A DNA stretch of 64,000 nt from an uncultured Collinsella sp. GTDB lineage: Bacteria; Actinomycetota; Coriobacteriia; Coriobacteriales; Coriobacteriaceae. The stretch spans positions 1 through 64,000 of the forward strand of contig CAUHHV010000005.1 of the NCBI GenBank assembly GCA_959606065.1, read 5' to 3'. The notes below the pieces were generated by a model that worked only from the letters and a program-made list of their open reading frames with translations, ran no database searches and was not told the DNA's origin. The position numbers and the translations under genes are program-made. The first letter of the stretch is position 1. Every line of letters starts with the position of its first letter. This document shows, one piece after another, positions 17,911-25,339 of the stretch.

Positions 17911-19179
17911 ATGTCCAACCTCACCATCCGCCAGGCCGTTCAGGGCATGCTCAAGCTGCAGGACAGCGGCGATCACGCAACCATGGTCGGCATTGGTCCC
18001 ATGAGCCCCAACCTGATTCAGGCCGTGTTCGAGCTTGCCAAGGACGAGGATTTCCCGCCCATGTTTATCGCTAGCCGCAACCAGGTCGATATGGACGAGA
18101 TGGGCGCCGGCTACGTCAACGGTTGGGACCAGACGCGCTTTGCCGCCGACATTAAGAAGGTTGCCGACGAGGTGGGTTATACCGGTCCGTACTACCTGTG
18201 CCGCGATCACGGCGGTCCGTGGCAGCGCGACGAGGAGCGTAACGCCCACCTGCCCGAGGACGAGGCCATGGAGCTCGCCCGCAAGTCCTTTGTCGCCGAC
18301 ATGGAGGCAGGCTTTGACCTGCTGATGGTCGACCCCACCAAGGACCCCTATCAGATCGGCAAGGTTATTCCGCTCGACGTGGTGCTTCGCCGCACGATCG
18401 ATCTTATCGACTATCTTGAGCAGTACCGTCGCGAGCATAACCTGCCCGAGGTTGCCTATGAGGTCGGTACCGAGGAGACCAATGGCGGCCTGACCTCCAC
18501 CGACAAGTACGAGGAGTTCATTTCTCAGCTGCAGCCCGAGCTCGAGAAGCGCGGCTGCCCCATGCCCACCTTTATCGTCGGCCAGACCGGTACGCTCACC
18601 CGTTGGACCGAGCAGGTCGGTCATTACAACTTTAAGAATGCCCGCGAGCTCGCCGACATGGCCAAGCGCTACGGCGTGGGCCTGAAGGAGCACAACGCCG
18701 ACTACCTGGACGACGCGACGCTGCTCGAGCACATCCCGGCACACGTGACCGCTTCCAATGTCGCCCCTCAGTACGGCACCGAGGAGACCCGCGCTTACCT
18801 CAAGCTCTGCGCTACCGAGCAGATTCTGGTCGACAACGGCCTGTGCGACGATCCCTCCGATCTGTATCACACGCTGCTGGTCAAGGCCATCAAGACCGAG
18901 CGCTGGCGCAAGTGGATGACCGGCGACGATGTCAACCTGCAGGTTGACGACATTCTGGCCGACGACGAGCTCAGCCTGAAGATTCTGGATGTCTCCGGCC
19001 ACTACGCGTTCAACGATCCCGAGGTCAAGGAGCAGGTCGAGAAGCTCTATCGCAACCTCGCTGCCCAGGACATTGACGGCAAGCGCTTTGTGATCGAGCA
19101 CATCAAGCGCCCGATCAAGCAGTACGTCGTCGGTCTTAACCTCAAGGGCGTCACGAGCCGCATCGAGAAGGCTCTCTAA
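17911..19179 (+). CDS. Tagatose-bisphosphate aldolase subunit GatZ/KbaZ-like
   Basis: 422 residues, matching GatZ/KbaZ (about 420). In enterobacteria this subunit stabilises the class II aldolase GatY/KbaY, which cleaves tagatose 1,6-bisphosphate. Diagnostic segments are CRDHGGPWQRDEERNAHL, MVDPTKDP, YEVGTEETNGG and VGQTGTLT. GGAGAAGGAG precedes the ATG. No GatY/KbaY partner lies in the operon, so either the partner is encoded elsewhere or this protein acts alone on another substrate. It lies between the PTS EIIBC gene and a transaldolase. Confidence 0.85.
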   Translation: MSNLTIRQAVQGMLKLQDSGDHATMVGIGPMSPNLIQAVFELAKDEDFPPMFIASRNQVDMDEMGAGYVNGWDQTRFAADIKKVADEVGYTGPYYLCRDHGGPWQRDEERNAHLPEDEAMELARKSFVADMEAGFDLLMVDPTKDPYQIGKVIPLDVVLRRTIDLIDYLEQYRREHNLPEVAYEVGTEETNGGLTSTDKYEEFISQLQPELEKRGCPMPTFIVGQTGTLTRWTEQVGHYNFKNARELADMAKRYGVGLKEHNADYLDDATLLEHIPAHVTASNVAPQYGTEETRAYLKLCATEQILVDNGLCDDPSDLYHTLLVKAIKTERWRKWMTGDDVNLQVDDILADDELSLKILDVSGHYAFNDPEVKEQVEKLYRNLAAQDIDGKRFVIEHIKRPIKQYVVGLNLKGVTSRIEKAL

Positions 19180-19236
19180 GTAGCTTTTCCTACACGACGC
19201 CGGGCCTGGGGCATGTCCCAGCTGCAGGCCCGGCAC

Positions 19237-19271
19237 ATAGGACAAAGGGACATCCCCTTTGTCCTATTTTT
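19237..19271 (+). terminator. Internal terminator (attenuator) with GACAAAGGG palindrome
   Basis: ATAGGACAAAGGG pairs with CCCTTTGTCCTAT and is followed by TTTTTTG. A second stem, GCCGGGCCTG with CAGGCCCGGC (19199-19234), precedes it. As the downstream genes belong to the same pathway, it probably lets only part of the transcripts pass. Confidence 0.65.
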
Positions 19272-19304
19272 TGAGTTTTGGATTCCTTAGAAGGAGTTTG
19301 CACC

Positions 19305-19988
19305 ATGAAGTTCTTTATCGATACCGCCAACCTTGACGAGATCGTCGAGGCCAAGAGCTGGGGCTGCCTTGCCGGCGTCACCACCAACCCGTCCCTGTAC
19401 GCCAAGACCGGCGGCAAGCTCGCCGACTTTGAACCCCATATGCTCAAGATTGCCGAGCTCTGCGAGGGCCTGCCCGTGTCTGCTGAGTCCACCGCGACCA
19501 CTGCCGAGGGCATGATCGAGGAGGGCAAGCGTCTTGCCGCCCTGGCTCCCAACATCGTGGTCAAGCTTCCCGTGTGCGAGGCCGGCCTCGCCGCCTGCCG
19601 CGCCCTGGCCGATGCGGGCGTGCGCGTCAACATGACGCTTGTTTTCTCGCCGACGCAGGCCCTCATGGCCGCCAACGCCGGTGCCCGCTACATCAGCCCG
19701 TTTGTCGGCCGCTTTGACGACATCGCCGAGGACGGCATCTCGCAGCTCGACAATGTCGTGACATGCATCAAGAACTATGACTGGACCGGCAAGAACGTCG
19801 ACGACACCGTCGAGATCATCACCGCTTCGGTCCGCACGCCCAACCACGTGACCCAGGCGGCTCTTCTTGGTGCCGACATCGCGACCGTGCCCATGGCCGC
19901 TCTCAAGAAGTGCCTGCATCACCCGCTGACCGACCAGGGCCTCGCCTCTTTTGAGGCTGACTGGCAGAAGGTCGTCGCTCAGGCTTAA
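19305..19988 (+). CDS. Transaldolase/fructose-6-phosphate aldolase (TalC/FSA family)
   Basis: 227 residues, the length of the short TalC/FSA family. It opens with MKFFIDTANLDEI, contains the GVTTNPSL loop and the Schiff-base lysine in NIVVKLPV, and ends with the typical short C-terminus. TalC proteins are transaldolases or fructose-6-phosphate aldolases, which cannot be separated by eye. AGAAGGAG lies just before the start at 19305. Its place next to a split transketolase argues for a pentose-phosphate type conversion of the imported sugar. Confidence 0.9.
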   Translation: MKFFIDTANLDEIVEAKSWGCLAGVTTNPSLYAKTGGKLADFEPHMLKIAELCEGLPVSAESTATTAEGMIEEGKRLAALAPNIVVKLPVCEAGLAACRALADAGVRVNMTLVFSPTQALMAANAGARYISPFVGRFDDIAEDGISQLDNVVTCIKNYDWTGKNVDDTVEIITASVRTPNHVTQAALLGADIATVPMAALKKCLHHPLTDQGLASFEADWQKVVAQA

Positions 19989-20052
19989 CGACCGGGTTGC
20001 CCTCGGCATCGCGCCATCCGGTGCCGGGGTTGTTCTCAAGAGAGGAATTCGT

Positions 20053-20883
20053 ATGACCAACCAGGAGCTGGCGAAGGTCGCCAATGAGGTCAGGAAGGGT
20101 GTCGTGACTGCGGTTCACGCGGCCAAGTCGGGACATCCGGGTGGATCGCTCGGTGCAGCCGACATCATGACGTATCTGTACTTTGAGGAAATGAATATCG
20201 ATCCTGCCGACCCTCACAAGGCCGATCGCGACCGCTTTGTGCTCTCCAAGGGTCACGCGGCGCCGGGCCTGTATTCGGTGTTGGCAAATCGCGGCTATTT
20301 TCCCGTCGAAGAGCTCGAGACGCTCCGCCATATTGGCAGCCGACTGCAGGGCCATCCCAACATGAACGATACCCCAGGCATCGATATGTCCACCGGCTCG
20401 CTCGGTCAGGGCATCTCTGCTGCAGTTGGAATGGCGCTTGCCGCTAAGCACTGGGGCGACAGCTACCGTGTCTACACGTTGCTGGGCGACGGTGAGTGCG
20501 AGGAAGGCCAGGTGTGGGAGGCGGCTATGTTTGCCGGCAACCATGCGCTCGACAATCTTGTTGCCGTCGTCGACCACAACGGCTTGCAGATTGACGGCAC
20601 GATCGATGAAGTCAACTCGGCCATGCCGCTTGCCGACAAGTTCCGCGCCTTTAAGTGGCATGTGATAGAGCTAGCCGATGGCAACGACATGGCGCAGATT
20701 GAGGCGGCTTTCGCCGAAGCTCGCGAGGTGACCGGCGCGCCCGTCGCTATCATCGCCGAGACGGTGAAGGGCAAAGGCGTCTCCTTTATGGAGAACCAGG
20801 TTGGCTGGCATGGCAAGGCGCCCAATGACGAGCAGTTTGAGCAGGCCATGGCCGAGCTCGCGGCAGCAGGAGAGGAACTCTAA
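20053..20883 (+). CDS. Transketolase, N-terminal subunit
   Basis: 276 residues. Carries the thiamine-diphosphate domain: SGHPGGSLGAADI, SKGHAAPGLY and GDGECEEGQVWEA (the GDG...N cofactor motif with DHNGLQ). AGAGGAA precedes ATG 20053. The next gene supplies the pyrimidine-binding and C-terminal domains and its start lies next to this stop, so the pair forms one split transketolase. Moves two-carbon units between sugar phosphates. Confidence 0.93.
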   Translation: MTNQELAKVANEVRKGVVTAVHAAKSGHPGGSLGAADIMTYLYFEEMNIDPADPHKADRDRFVLSKGHAAPGLYSVLANRGYFPVEELETLRHIGSRLQGHPNMNDTPGIDMSTGSLGQGISAAVGMALAAKHWGDSYRVYTLLGDGECEEGQVWEAAMFAGNHALDNLVAVVDHNGLQIDGTIDEVNSAMPLADKFRAFKWHVIELADGNDMAQIEAAFAEAREVTGAPVAIIAETVKGKGVSFMENQVGWHGKAPNDEQFEQAMAELAAAGEEL

Positions 20884-21821
20884 TGGCAGAGGTCAAAAAA
20901 GTCGCCACGCGCGTAAGCTACGGCGAGGCACTCGTCGAGCTGGGCAATGAGCACGATGACTTTGTAGTGCTCGATGCCGACCTGGCTGCCGCTACGCAGA
21001 CGGGTAAGTTTAAGACTGCCCATCCTGAGCGCTTTTACGATGCCGGCATCGCCGAGAGCAACCTGATGGGTCTTGCCGCCGGCATCGCGACCACGGGCCG
21101 CGTTGCTTTTGCGAGCACCTTTGCGATGTTTGCCGCCGGTCGCGCCTACGAGCAGGTCCGCAATTCCATTGGCTACCCGCACCTCAACGTCAAGATTGGC
21201 GCCACCCATGCCGGCATTTCGGTGGGCGAGGACGGCGCCACGCACCAGTGCTGCGAGGATATCGCACTCATGCGTACGATTCCGGGTATGACGGTGGTCG
21301 TTCCCGCCGACGATGTCGAGGCCCGCGCCTGTGTGCGCGCCGCCTATGAGTTTGAGGGGCCGGTCTACATGCGCTTCGGCCGCCTGGCAACACCGGTCAT
21401 CAACGATCACGAGGACTACGAGTTCAAGATCGGCCGCGGTGTTGTTGTACGGGAGGGCTCTGATGTCACGATCGTCGCGTGCGGTCTCATGGTCGCTGAG
21501 GCACTCGCTGCTGCCGAGGCGCTCGCTGCCGACGGCATCGATGCTGAGGTCATCAACATGCATACGATCAAACCGCTCGATGAGCGTTTGGTGGTTGCCA
21601 GCGCCAAGAAGACCGGTCGCGTGGTCACCGCCGAGGAGCATTCGATTATCGGTGGTCTTGGCGAGGCCGTTGCCTCGGTGCTCGCGGAGCAGCATCCAGT
21701 GCCGATGCGTCGCGTCGGCGTGCGCGATGTGTACGGCGAGTCCGGCCCTGCGGTCGATTTGCTGCATAAGTACGGTTTGGACGCCGACGGCATCGAAGCT
21801 GCGGTCAGGTCCGTGTTGTAA
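20883..21821 (+). CDS. Transketolase, C-terminal subunit
   Basis: 312 residues. The ATG shares its first base with the stop of the N-terminal subunit (TAATG). It has the catalytic glutamate region DAGIAESNLMGLAAG, the pyrimidine-binding domain (ATHAGISVGEDGATHQ) and the regulatory C-terminal domain (VVTAEEHSIIGGLGEAV). It completes the split transketolase. Confidence 0.93.
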   Translation: MAEVKKVATRVSYGEALVELGNEHDDFVVLDADLAAATQTGKFKTAHPERFYDAGIAESNLMGLAAGIATTGRVAFASTFAMFAAGRAYEQVRNSIGYPHLNVKIGATHAGISVGEDGATHQCCEDIALMRTIPGMTVVVPADDVEARACVRAAYEFEGPVYMRFGRLATPVINDHEDYEFKIGRGVVVREGSDVTIVACGLMVAEALAAAEALAADGIDAEVINMHTIKPLDERLVVASAKKTGRVVTAEEHSIIGGLGEAVASVLAEQHPVPMRRVGVRDVYGESGPAVDLLHKYGLDADGIEAAVRSVL

Positions 21822-21833
21822 GGAAGGCTTTCC

Positions 21834-22286
21834 ATGGGGTTTGTATCTGCCAACCAAGTGACGATTGGCTACGCCGCCGCCTCGCGCGAGGACGCGCTGC
21901 ATTATCTGTCCGAGCAGGCTGTTGAGCTTGGTTTTGCCGATGACGCGTCTGCTGTAGAGGCGGCTTTTATTGCTCGCGAAAACGAGGCCGAGACTGGCCT
22001 CGTCGCCGGTTTTGCCGTTCCGCATGCCAAGAGCGATGCGATCCATGCGCCGGGCGTGGCCGTGCTCAAGCTGTCCGAGCCTGTTGAGTGGCCGAGCTTT
22101 GATGGCGTGCCCGTCGATGTGGCGCTCGCGCTGTACGTGCCCGCCGGCGAAGCGGGAACCACGCACCTGCGTCTGCTCTCCAAGGCTGCCGTGATGCTGA
22201 TGGATGCCGGCTTCCGTGACAGGGTGCGCGAAAGCACCGATCCTGTCGAGATTGCCGAGTTCATCAACGCCGGGCTCGAGGGCTAG
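21834..22286 (+). CDS. PTS EIIA component, fructose/mannitol type
   Basis: 150 residues. EIIA domain of the fructose-mannitol type with phospho-accepting H64 in GFAVPHAKSDAI. It follows the transketolase by 12 bases with AAGGAAGG as ribosome site. It takes the phosphate from HPr and passes it to C9 of the EIIBC encoded at the start of the operon. Placing EIIA last in the operon is unusual but it completes the transporter. Confidence 0.92.
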   Translation: MGFVSANQVTIGYAAASREDALHYLSEQAVELGFADDASAVEAAFIARENEAETGLVAGFAVPHAKSDAIHAPGVAVLKLSEPVEWPSFDGVPVDVALALYVPAGEAGTTHLRLLSKAAVMLMDAGFRDRVRESTDPVEIAEFINAGLEG

Positions 22287-22329
22287 AACGGGCTCTCCGT
22301 TCCATTAATCGATCCTTCTCCAAGGAAAA

Positions 22330-22364
22330 GGGCCGCGACGCTATAGGCGTCGCGGCCCTGTCTG
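22330..22364 (+). terminator. Terminator of the PTS operon
   Basis: GGGCCGCGACG pairs with CGTCGCGGCCC around CTATAGG; the following TGTCTGCGTTT is only partly T-rich. Confidence 0.7.
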
Positions 22365-22370
22365 CGTTTC

Positions 22371-22416
22371 CCCAGATAAAACCTGCCAAAATAAACCTGC
22401 CCCTTTTCAGCAGGTT
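22371..22416. repeat. Dispersed CCTGCC/GGGACAG palindromic repeat, copy A
   Basis: Contains CCCAGATAAAACCTGCC...AATAAACCTG...CAGGTT; arms AACCTGCC-like/GGCAGGTT-like around an AT-rich loop. The same sequence recurs at 23593-23639, 26515-26564 and 28864-28910. This copy lies upstream of a HAD gene. Confidence 0.75.
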
Positions 22417-22426
22417 GGCGCGATAT

Positions 22427-22444
22427 GATATATACGTTATATAC
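22427..22444. promoter_or_regulatory. Promoter/operator palindrome upstream of HAD gene 1
   Basis: GATATATACGTTATATAC is a near-palindrome around ACGT. A 21-base segment here (22429-22449) is identical to 24613-24633 upstream of the paralogue, so it is probably an operator inherited with the gene duplication. Confidence 0.5.
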
Positions 22445-22498
22445 AAGTTGGATAGTGTGGTAGAGTGGCGGCAATACAAGCCGGCGAAGGGGACCGAT

Positions 22499-23149
22499 AT
22501 GATCAAGGCTGTCATTTTTGACATGGACGGAACGCTGGTCGATACCGAGCGTTTGGACATGAGCGCATGGAAGGTGGGCGCTGCCGAGCTGGGGATTGCG
22601 ATTGATGATGCGCTGGTCCATCAGTTTATCGGTCGCTCGATGCCTGATGTCAGGGACATCCTTGAGGAGCATTACGGCAGCCGCGAAATCGTCGAGACGG
22701 TCGAAGCCCGCTACAGGGATGCTCTCGACGAGATGGTCAAGACCGATCTGAAGCTTAAGGCCGGCGCCGCCGAGTGCCTGGACGAACTGCTGGCTGCGGG
22801 CTATCACGTGGGCCTTGCGACGTCGTCGCGCCGCGTTGCGGCCGAGCGCAACCTTAAGACAGTCGGCCTCTTTGACAAGTTTGAGACGGTGACCTGTAAC
22901 GAGGATACCCTGAACGGCAAGCCCGATCCCGAGATCTACCTGCTCGCCTGCGAGCGCGCGGGCTTTGCTCCCGAGGAGTGCGCCGTGGTCGAGGACTCAC
23001 GCAACGGCTGCGTCTCGGGCATCGCGGCCGGCTGCCATGTCTTTGCCGTTCCCGACATCGTGCCGCTTCCGCAGGACGTGGCGGAGGGCTGCGAGGCCGT
23101 GCTCGATACGTTGTTCGATCTGACGGCGGCAGTCAAGGCCGTGAGCTAA
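22499..23149 (+). CDS. HAD-superfamily phosphatase, copy 1
   Basis: 216 residues. HAD subfamily IA phosphatase of the beta-phosphoglucomutase-like type: motif I DMDGTLVDT (D8, D10), motif II ATSSR, motif III lysine in NGKPDPEIY and motif IV VVEDSRNG. AAGGGGACC lies before ATG 22499. It is a close paralogue of the gene at 24689 with the same upstream palindrome, so one duplication made both. Likely dephosphorylates a small sugar or polyol phosphate. Confidence 0.85.
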   Translation: MIKAVIFDMDGTLVDTERLDMSAWKVGAAELGIAIDDALVHQFIGRSMPDVRDILEEHYGSREIVETVEARYRDALDEMVKTDLKLKAGAAECLDELLAAGYHVGLATSSRRVAAERNLKTVGLFDKFETVTCNEDTLNGKPDPEIYLLACERAGFAPEECAVVEDSRNGCVSGIAAGCHVFAVPDIVPLPQDVAEGCEAVLDTLFDLTAAVKAVS

Positions 23150-23263
23150 AGGTATGCGCCGAAGCCGATGGCGGTGGCTTCGGCGTAGTTGCTTGCCGGG
23201 GTACTGCGCACTCGGCAATCTGGGTGCCGATGCCGTAGCTGTCGGCTGCGATGTTCCATTCAT
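23146..23263 (-). pseudogene. Remnant of a LacI-family regulator
   Basis: On the minus strand one piece reads EWNIAADSYGIGTQIA, matching EWNTAADGYSIGAQIA of the intact LacI gene at 25336-26448, and a second piece reads QASNYAEATAIGFGAYL-stop, matching QASSHTEATAINLGAYL-stop at its C-terminus. The roughly 350 bases that separate them in the intact gene are missing. As in the intact copy, the stop overlaps the stop of the convergent HAD gene. The remnant is the decayed partner of HAD copy 1. Confidence 0.8.
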
Positions 23264-23280
23264 TAGAGGGGTCGCGCTCG

Positions 23281-23433
23281 TCTCTCTAAATGTCTCTCTA
23301 AAGATAAAGTCGGTTAGAAAGACAGCCTTAGGTAATCTAACAGCGAATTCGATATATCTCTCTAAAGGTCTCTCTAAAACAAAGTGCTTATCTCTCTAAA
23401 GTTAGAGAGATAAGCACTTTGTTTTAGAGAGAC
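23281..23433. repeat. TCTCTCTAAA repeats and a 66-bp perfect palindrome
   Basis: TCTCTCTAAA occurs five times in direct orientation (23281, 23293, 23357, 23369, 23391). Positions 23368-23399 and 23402-23433 are exact reverse complements (32 bp each) around AG. The segment has low GC compared with its neighbours and no coding potential. It sits in a 487-base gap left by the decayed LacI gene. Confidence 0.8.
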
Positions 23434-23529
23434 GGAATGCCAATGCTGCCGGATAAAGGACTCATTGAAGTAATGGGTTCATCGACGAGCCGCAACCGCC
23501 GCTATCGGAAGAGGTAGATGTGGCTGAGT

Positions 23530-23574
23530 CGCCTCTCTAGTGTCCCTCAAAGATAGATGGATGCTAGAGAGGCG
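23530..23574. repeat. Inverted repeat CGCCTCTCTAG/CTAGAGAGGCG
   Basis: Two 11-base arms (23530-23540, 23564-23574) around a 23-base loop. They share the TCTCTCTA word with the large palindrome 100 bases upstream and look like a degenerate relative. Confidence 0.5.
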
Positions 23575-23592
23575 GTTGCCCTGCGATATTTC

Positions 23593-23639
23593 CCCAGATA
23601 AAGCCTGCCAAAATAAACCTGTCCCTTTTTGGTAGGTTA
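23593..23639. repeat. Dispersed CCTGCC/GGGACAG palindromic repeat, copy B
   Basis: Same element as at 22371 and 28864. Its right end (TTA on the plus strand) is the stop codon of larE, so the element begins exactly at the gene's stop when read on the minus strand. The same happens with copy C and the GntR gene. Confidence 0.78.
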
Positions 23640-24515
23640 CTGGTTCATGTTGCCGTGGATGTAGGGGGTGACCTCGGGGGAGATATGGCCGCAGCCTAGG
23701 TTGCGCAGGGCAGATTCGATGGCGGCGGGAAGCGGGGCCTTGCCCTCGTCGTTGACCGCGGTGCTGTCGAGGGCGGCGATCTTGGCGACGTCTGCCGGCG
23801 CGGCCTCGATATGCATGCAGCCGCCGACGAGGCGTGCGCGGACCTGGTCCAGGCCAAGGTCGTGCAGGTAGTCCTCACAGGTGCGGATTACATCGACCTT
23901 CTCGCGCGTGAGCTCCTCGCCCGTGGGGACTCGCGTGGCCAGGCAGGCTCCTGCCGGCAGGTTCCAGACGGGATAGCCCCAGGCGCGTAGCAGCTCGCGC
24001 TCCTCGTCCTTGGTAAAGCCGACCTCCATAAGCGGCGAGCGCACGCCGAGCTCCTGGGCGGCGCGCATGCCGGGGCGGTAGTCGCCGCGGTCGCTTGCGT
24101 TGCTGCCGTCGATGACGGTGGGAAAACCCAGCGACCTGGCGTGGTTGACGATGGCGGTAAAGCCGGCGCGCTTGCAGTGGTAGCAGCGGTCGGCGTCGTT
24201 GCAGGCTACCTGGGGGAGCTGCAGCTGATCGACCGAGAGGTTGAGCACGGGGAGCTTGAAATGTGGCCCCTCATCGGCCTGCCCGTCAACCGCCCGCTCA
24301 AACGAAGCCTGCTCGGGCGTGCCGATGAACGGCGTGGTGAGGTGAACGAGAAGCGTGCTGGCGGGCATGATGCGGGCGCAGACGGCGGCCAAAAAACTGC
24401 TGTCGACGCCACCGGAAAAGCCGATGGCGACGCGACCGTATGCTAAAAGCAGCTGCTCGAGCGCTGCGAGTTTATCCTGAAGCCCCTCTGCGGGTGCGGT
24501 GGTGTCTGAAAGCAT
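23637..24515 (-). CDS. larE: ATP-dependent sacrificial sulfur transferase LarE
   Basis: 292 residues. LarE adenylates the nicotinic-acid-derived precursor of the nickel-pincer cofactor and donates sulfur from its own cysteine. PP-loop SGGVDS (34-39), DGSNASDRGDYRPG and ACLATRVPTGEE (the sacrificial cysteine region) are present. The larB and larC partners and a lactate racemase are not in this window. The gene sits between the two copies of the HAD duplication and transcribes against both. Confidence 0.9.
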   Translation of the reverse strand: MLSDTTAPAEGLQDKLAALEQLLLAYGRVAIGFSGGVDSSFLAAVCARIMPASTLLVHLTTPFIGTPEQASFERAVDGQADEGPHFKLPVLNLSVDQLQLPQVACNDADRCYHCKRAGFTAIVNHARSLGFPTVIDGSNASDRGDYRPGMRAAQELGVRSPLMEVGFTKDEERELLRAWGYPVWNLPAGACLATRVPTGEELTREKVDVIRTCEDYLHDLGLDQVRARLVGGCMHIEAAPADVAKIAALDSTAVNDEGKAPLPAAIESALRNLGCGHISPEVTPYIHGNMNQ

Positions 24516-24612
24516 GAATTGATCCTTACCAATATGTACTCGGTCGAAAACTATAATCCTACTGGACTGCTTGTCATAAGACTTCTATCTATGTAACGAA
24601 AGTGCAATATGC

Positions 24613-24633
24613 TATATACGTTATATACAAGTT
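24613..24633. promoter_or_regulatory. Promoter/operator palindrome upstream of HAD gene 2
   Basis: Identical over 21 bases to 22429-22449 and includes the TATATACGTTATATA near-palindrome. The conserved piece outlasts divergence of flanking bases, so it is probably a bound site. Confidence 0.5.
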
Positions 24634-24688
24634 TACAAGTGCGGTAAAGTTGCGGGAGTACAGCAGCGCGAAGCGATGGGGGACCGAT

Positions 24689-25339
24689 ATGATCAAGGCC
24701 GTTATTTTTGACATGGACGGAACGCTGGTCGATACCGAGCGTTTGGGTATCAAGGCGTGGAAGGCGGGCGCGGCCGAGCTGGGATTCGCGATTGATGACA
24801 CGCTGATTCATCAATTTATCGGTCGCACACTGCCCGATGTCATGGACATCCTTGAGGCGCATTGCGGCAGCAGAGAAACCGCCGAGGCGCTCTATCATCG
24901 CCACAAGGAGATTCGCGACGAGATGGTCAAGACCGATCTGGAGCTTAAGGCCGGCGCTGCCGAGTGCATAGACGAGCTGCTGGCTGCGGGCTATCACGTG
25001 GGCCTTGCAACGTCGTCGCGCCTCGTTACGGCCGAGCGCAACCTTAAGATGGTCGGCCTCTTTGACAAGTTTGAGACGGTGACTTGCGGCGAGGACGTCG
25101 TGCACGGCAAGCCCGATCCCGAGATGTATCTGCTTGCCTGCGAGCGCGCGGGCTTTGCCCCCGAGGAATGTGCCGTGGTCGAGGATTCGCGCAACGGCTG
25201 CGTCTCGGGCATCACGGCCGGCTGCCATGTCTTTGCCGTTCCCGATATCGTGCCGCTGCCGCAGGACGTGGTGGATGGCTGCGAGGCGGTGCTCGATACG
25301 TTGTTCGACCTGACGGCCGCGGTCAAGGCCGTGTGCTAA
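24689..25339 (+). CDS. HAD-superfamily phosphatase, copy 2
   Basis: 216 residues with the same motifs as copy 1 (DMDGTLVDTE at the N-terminus, TSSR, HGKPDPEMY, VVEDSRNG). Differences are concentrated in the cap domain (about residues 18-75), as expected if substrate specificity has shifted. It overlaps the stop codon of the convergent LacI regulator, with which it probably forms the original pair. Confidence 0.85.
   Translation: MIKAVIFDMDGTLVDTERLGIKAWKAGAAELGFAIDDTLIHQFIGRTLPDVMDILEAHCGSRETAEALYHRHKEIRDEMVKTDLELKAGAAECIDELLAAGYHVGLATSSRLVTAERNLKMVGLFDKFETVTCGEDVVHGKPDPEMYLLACERAGFAPEECAVVEDSRNGCVSGITAGCHVFAVPDIVPLPQDVVDGCEAVLDTLFDLTAAVKAVC

Noticed and set aside
19199..19271. End of the PTS operon at the hairpins after the GatZ-like gene
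   Set aside because: The next four genes complete the same pathway and transporter, so the terminator is more likely partial.
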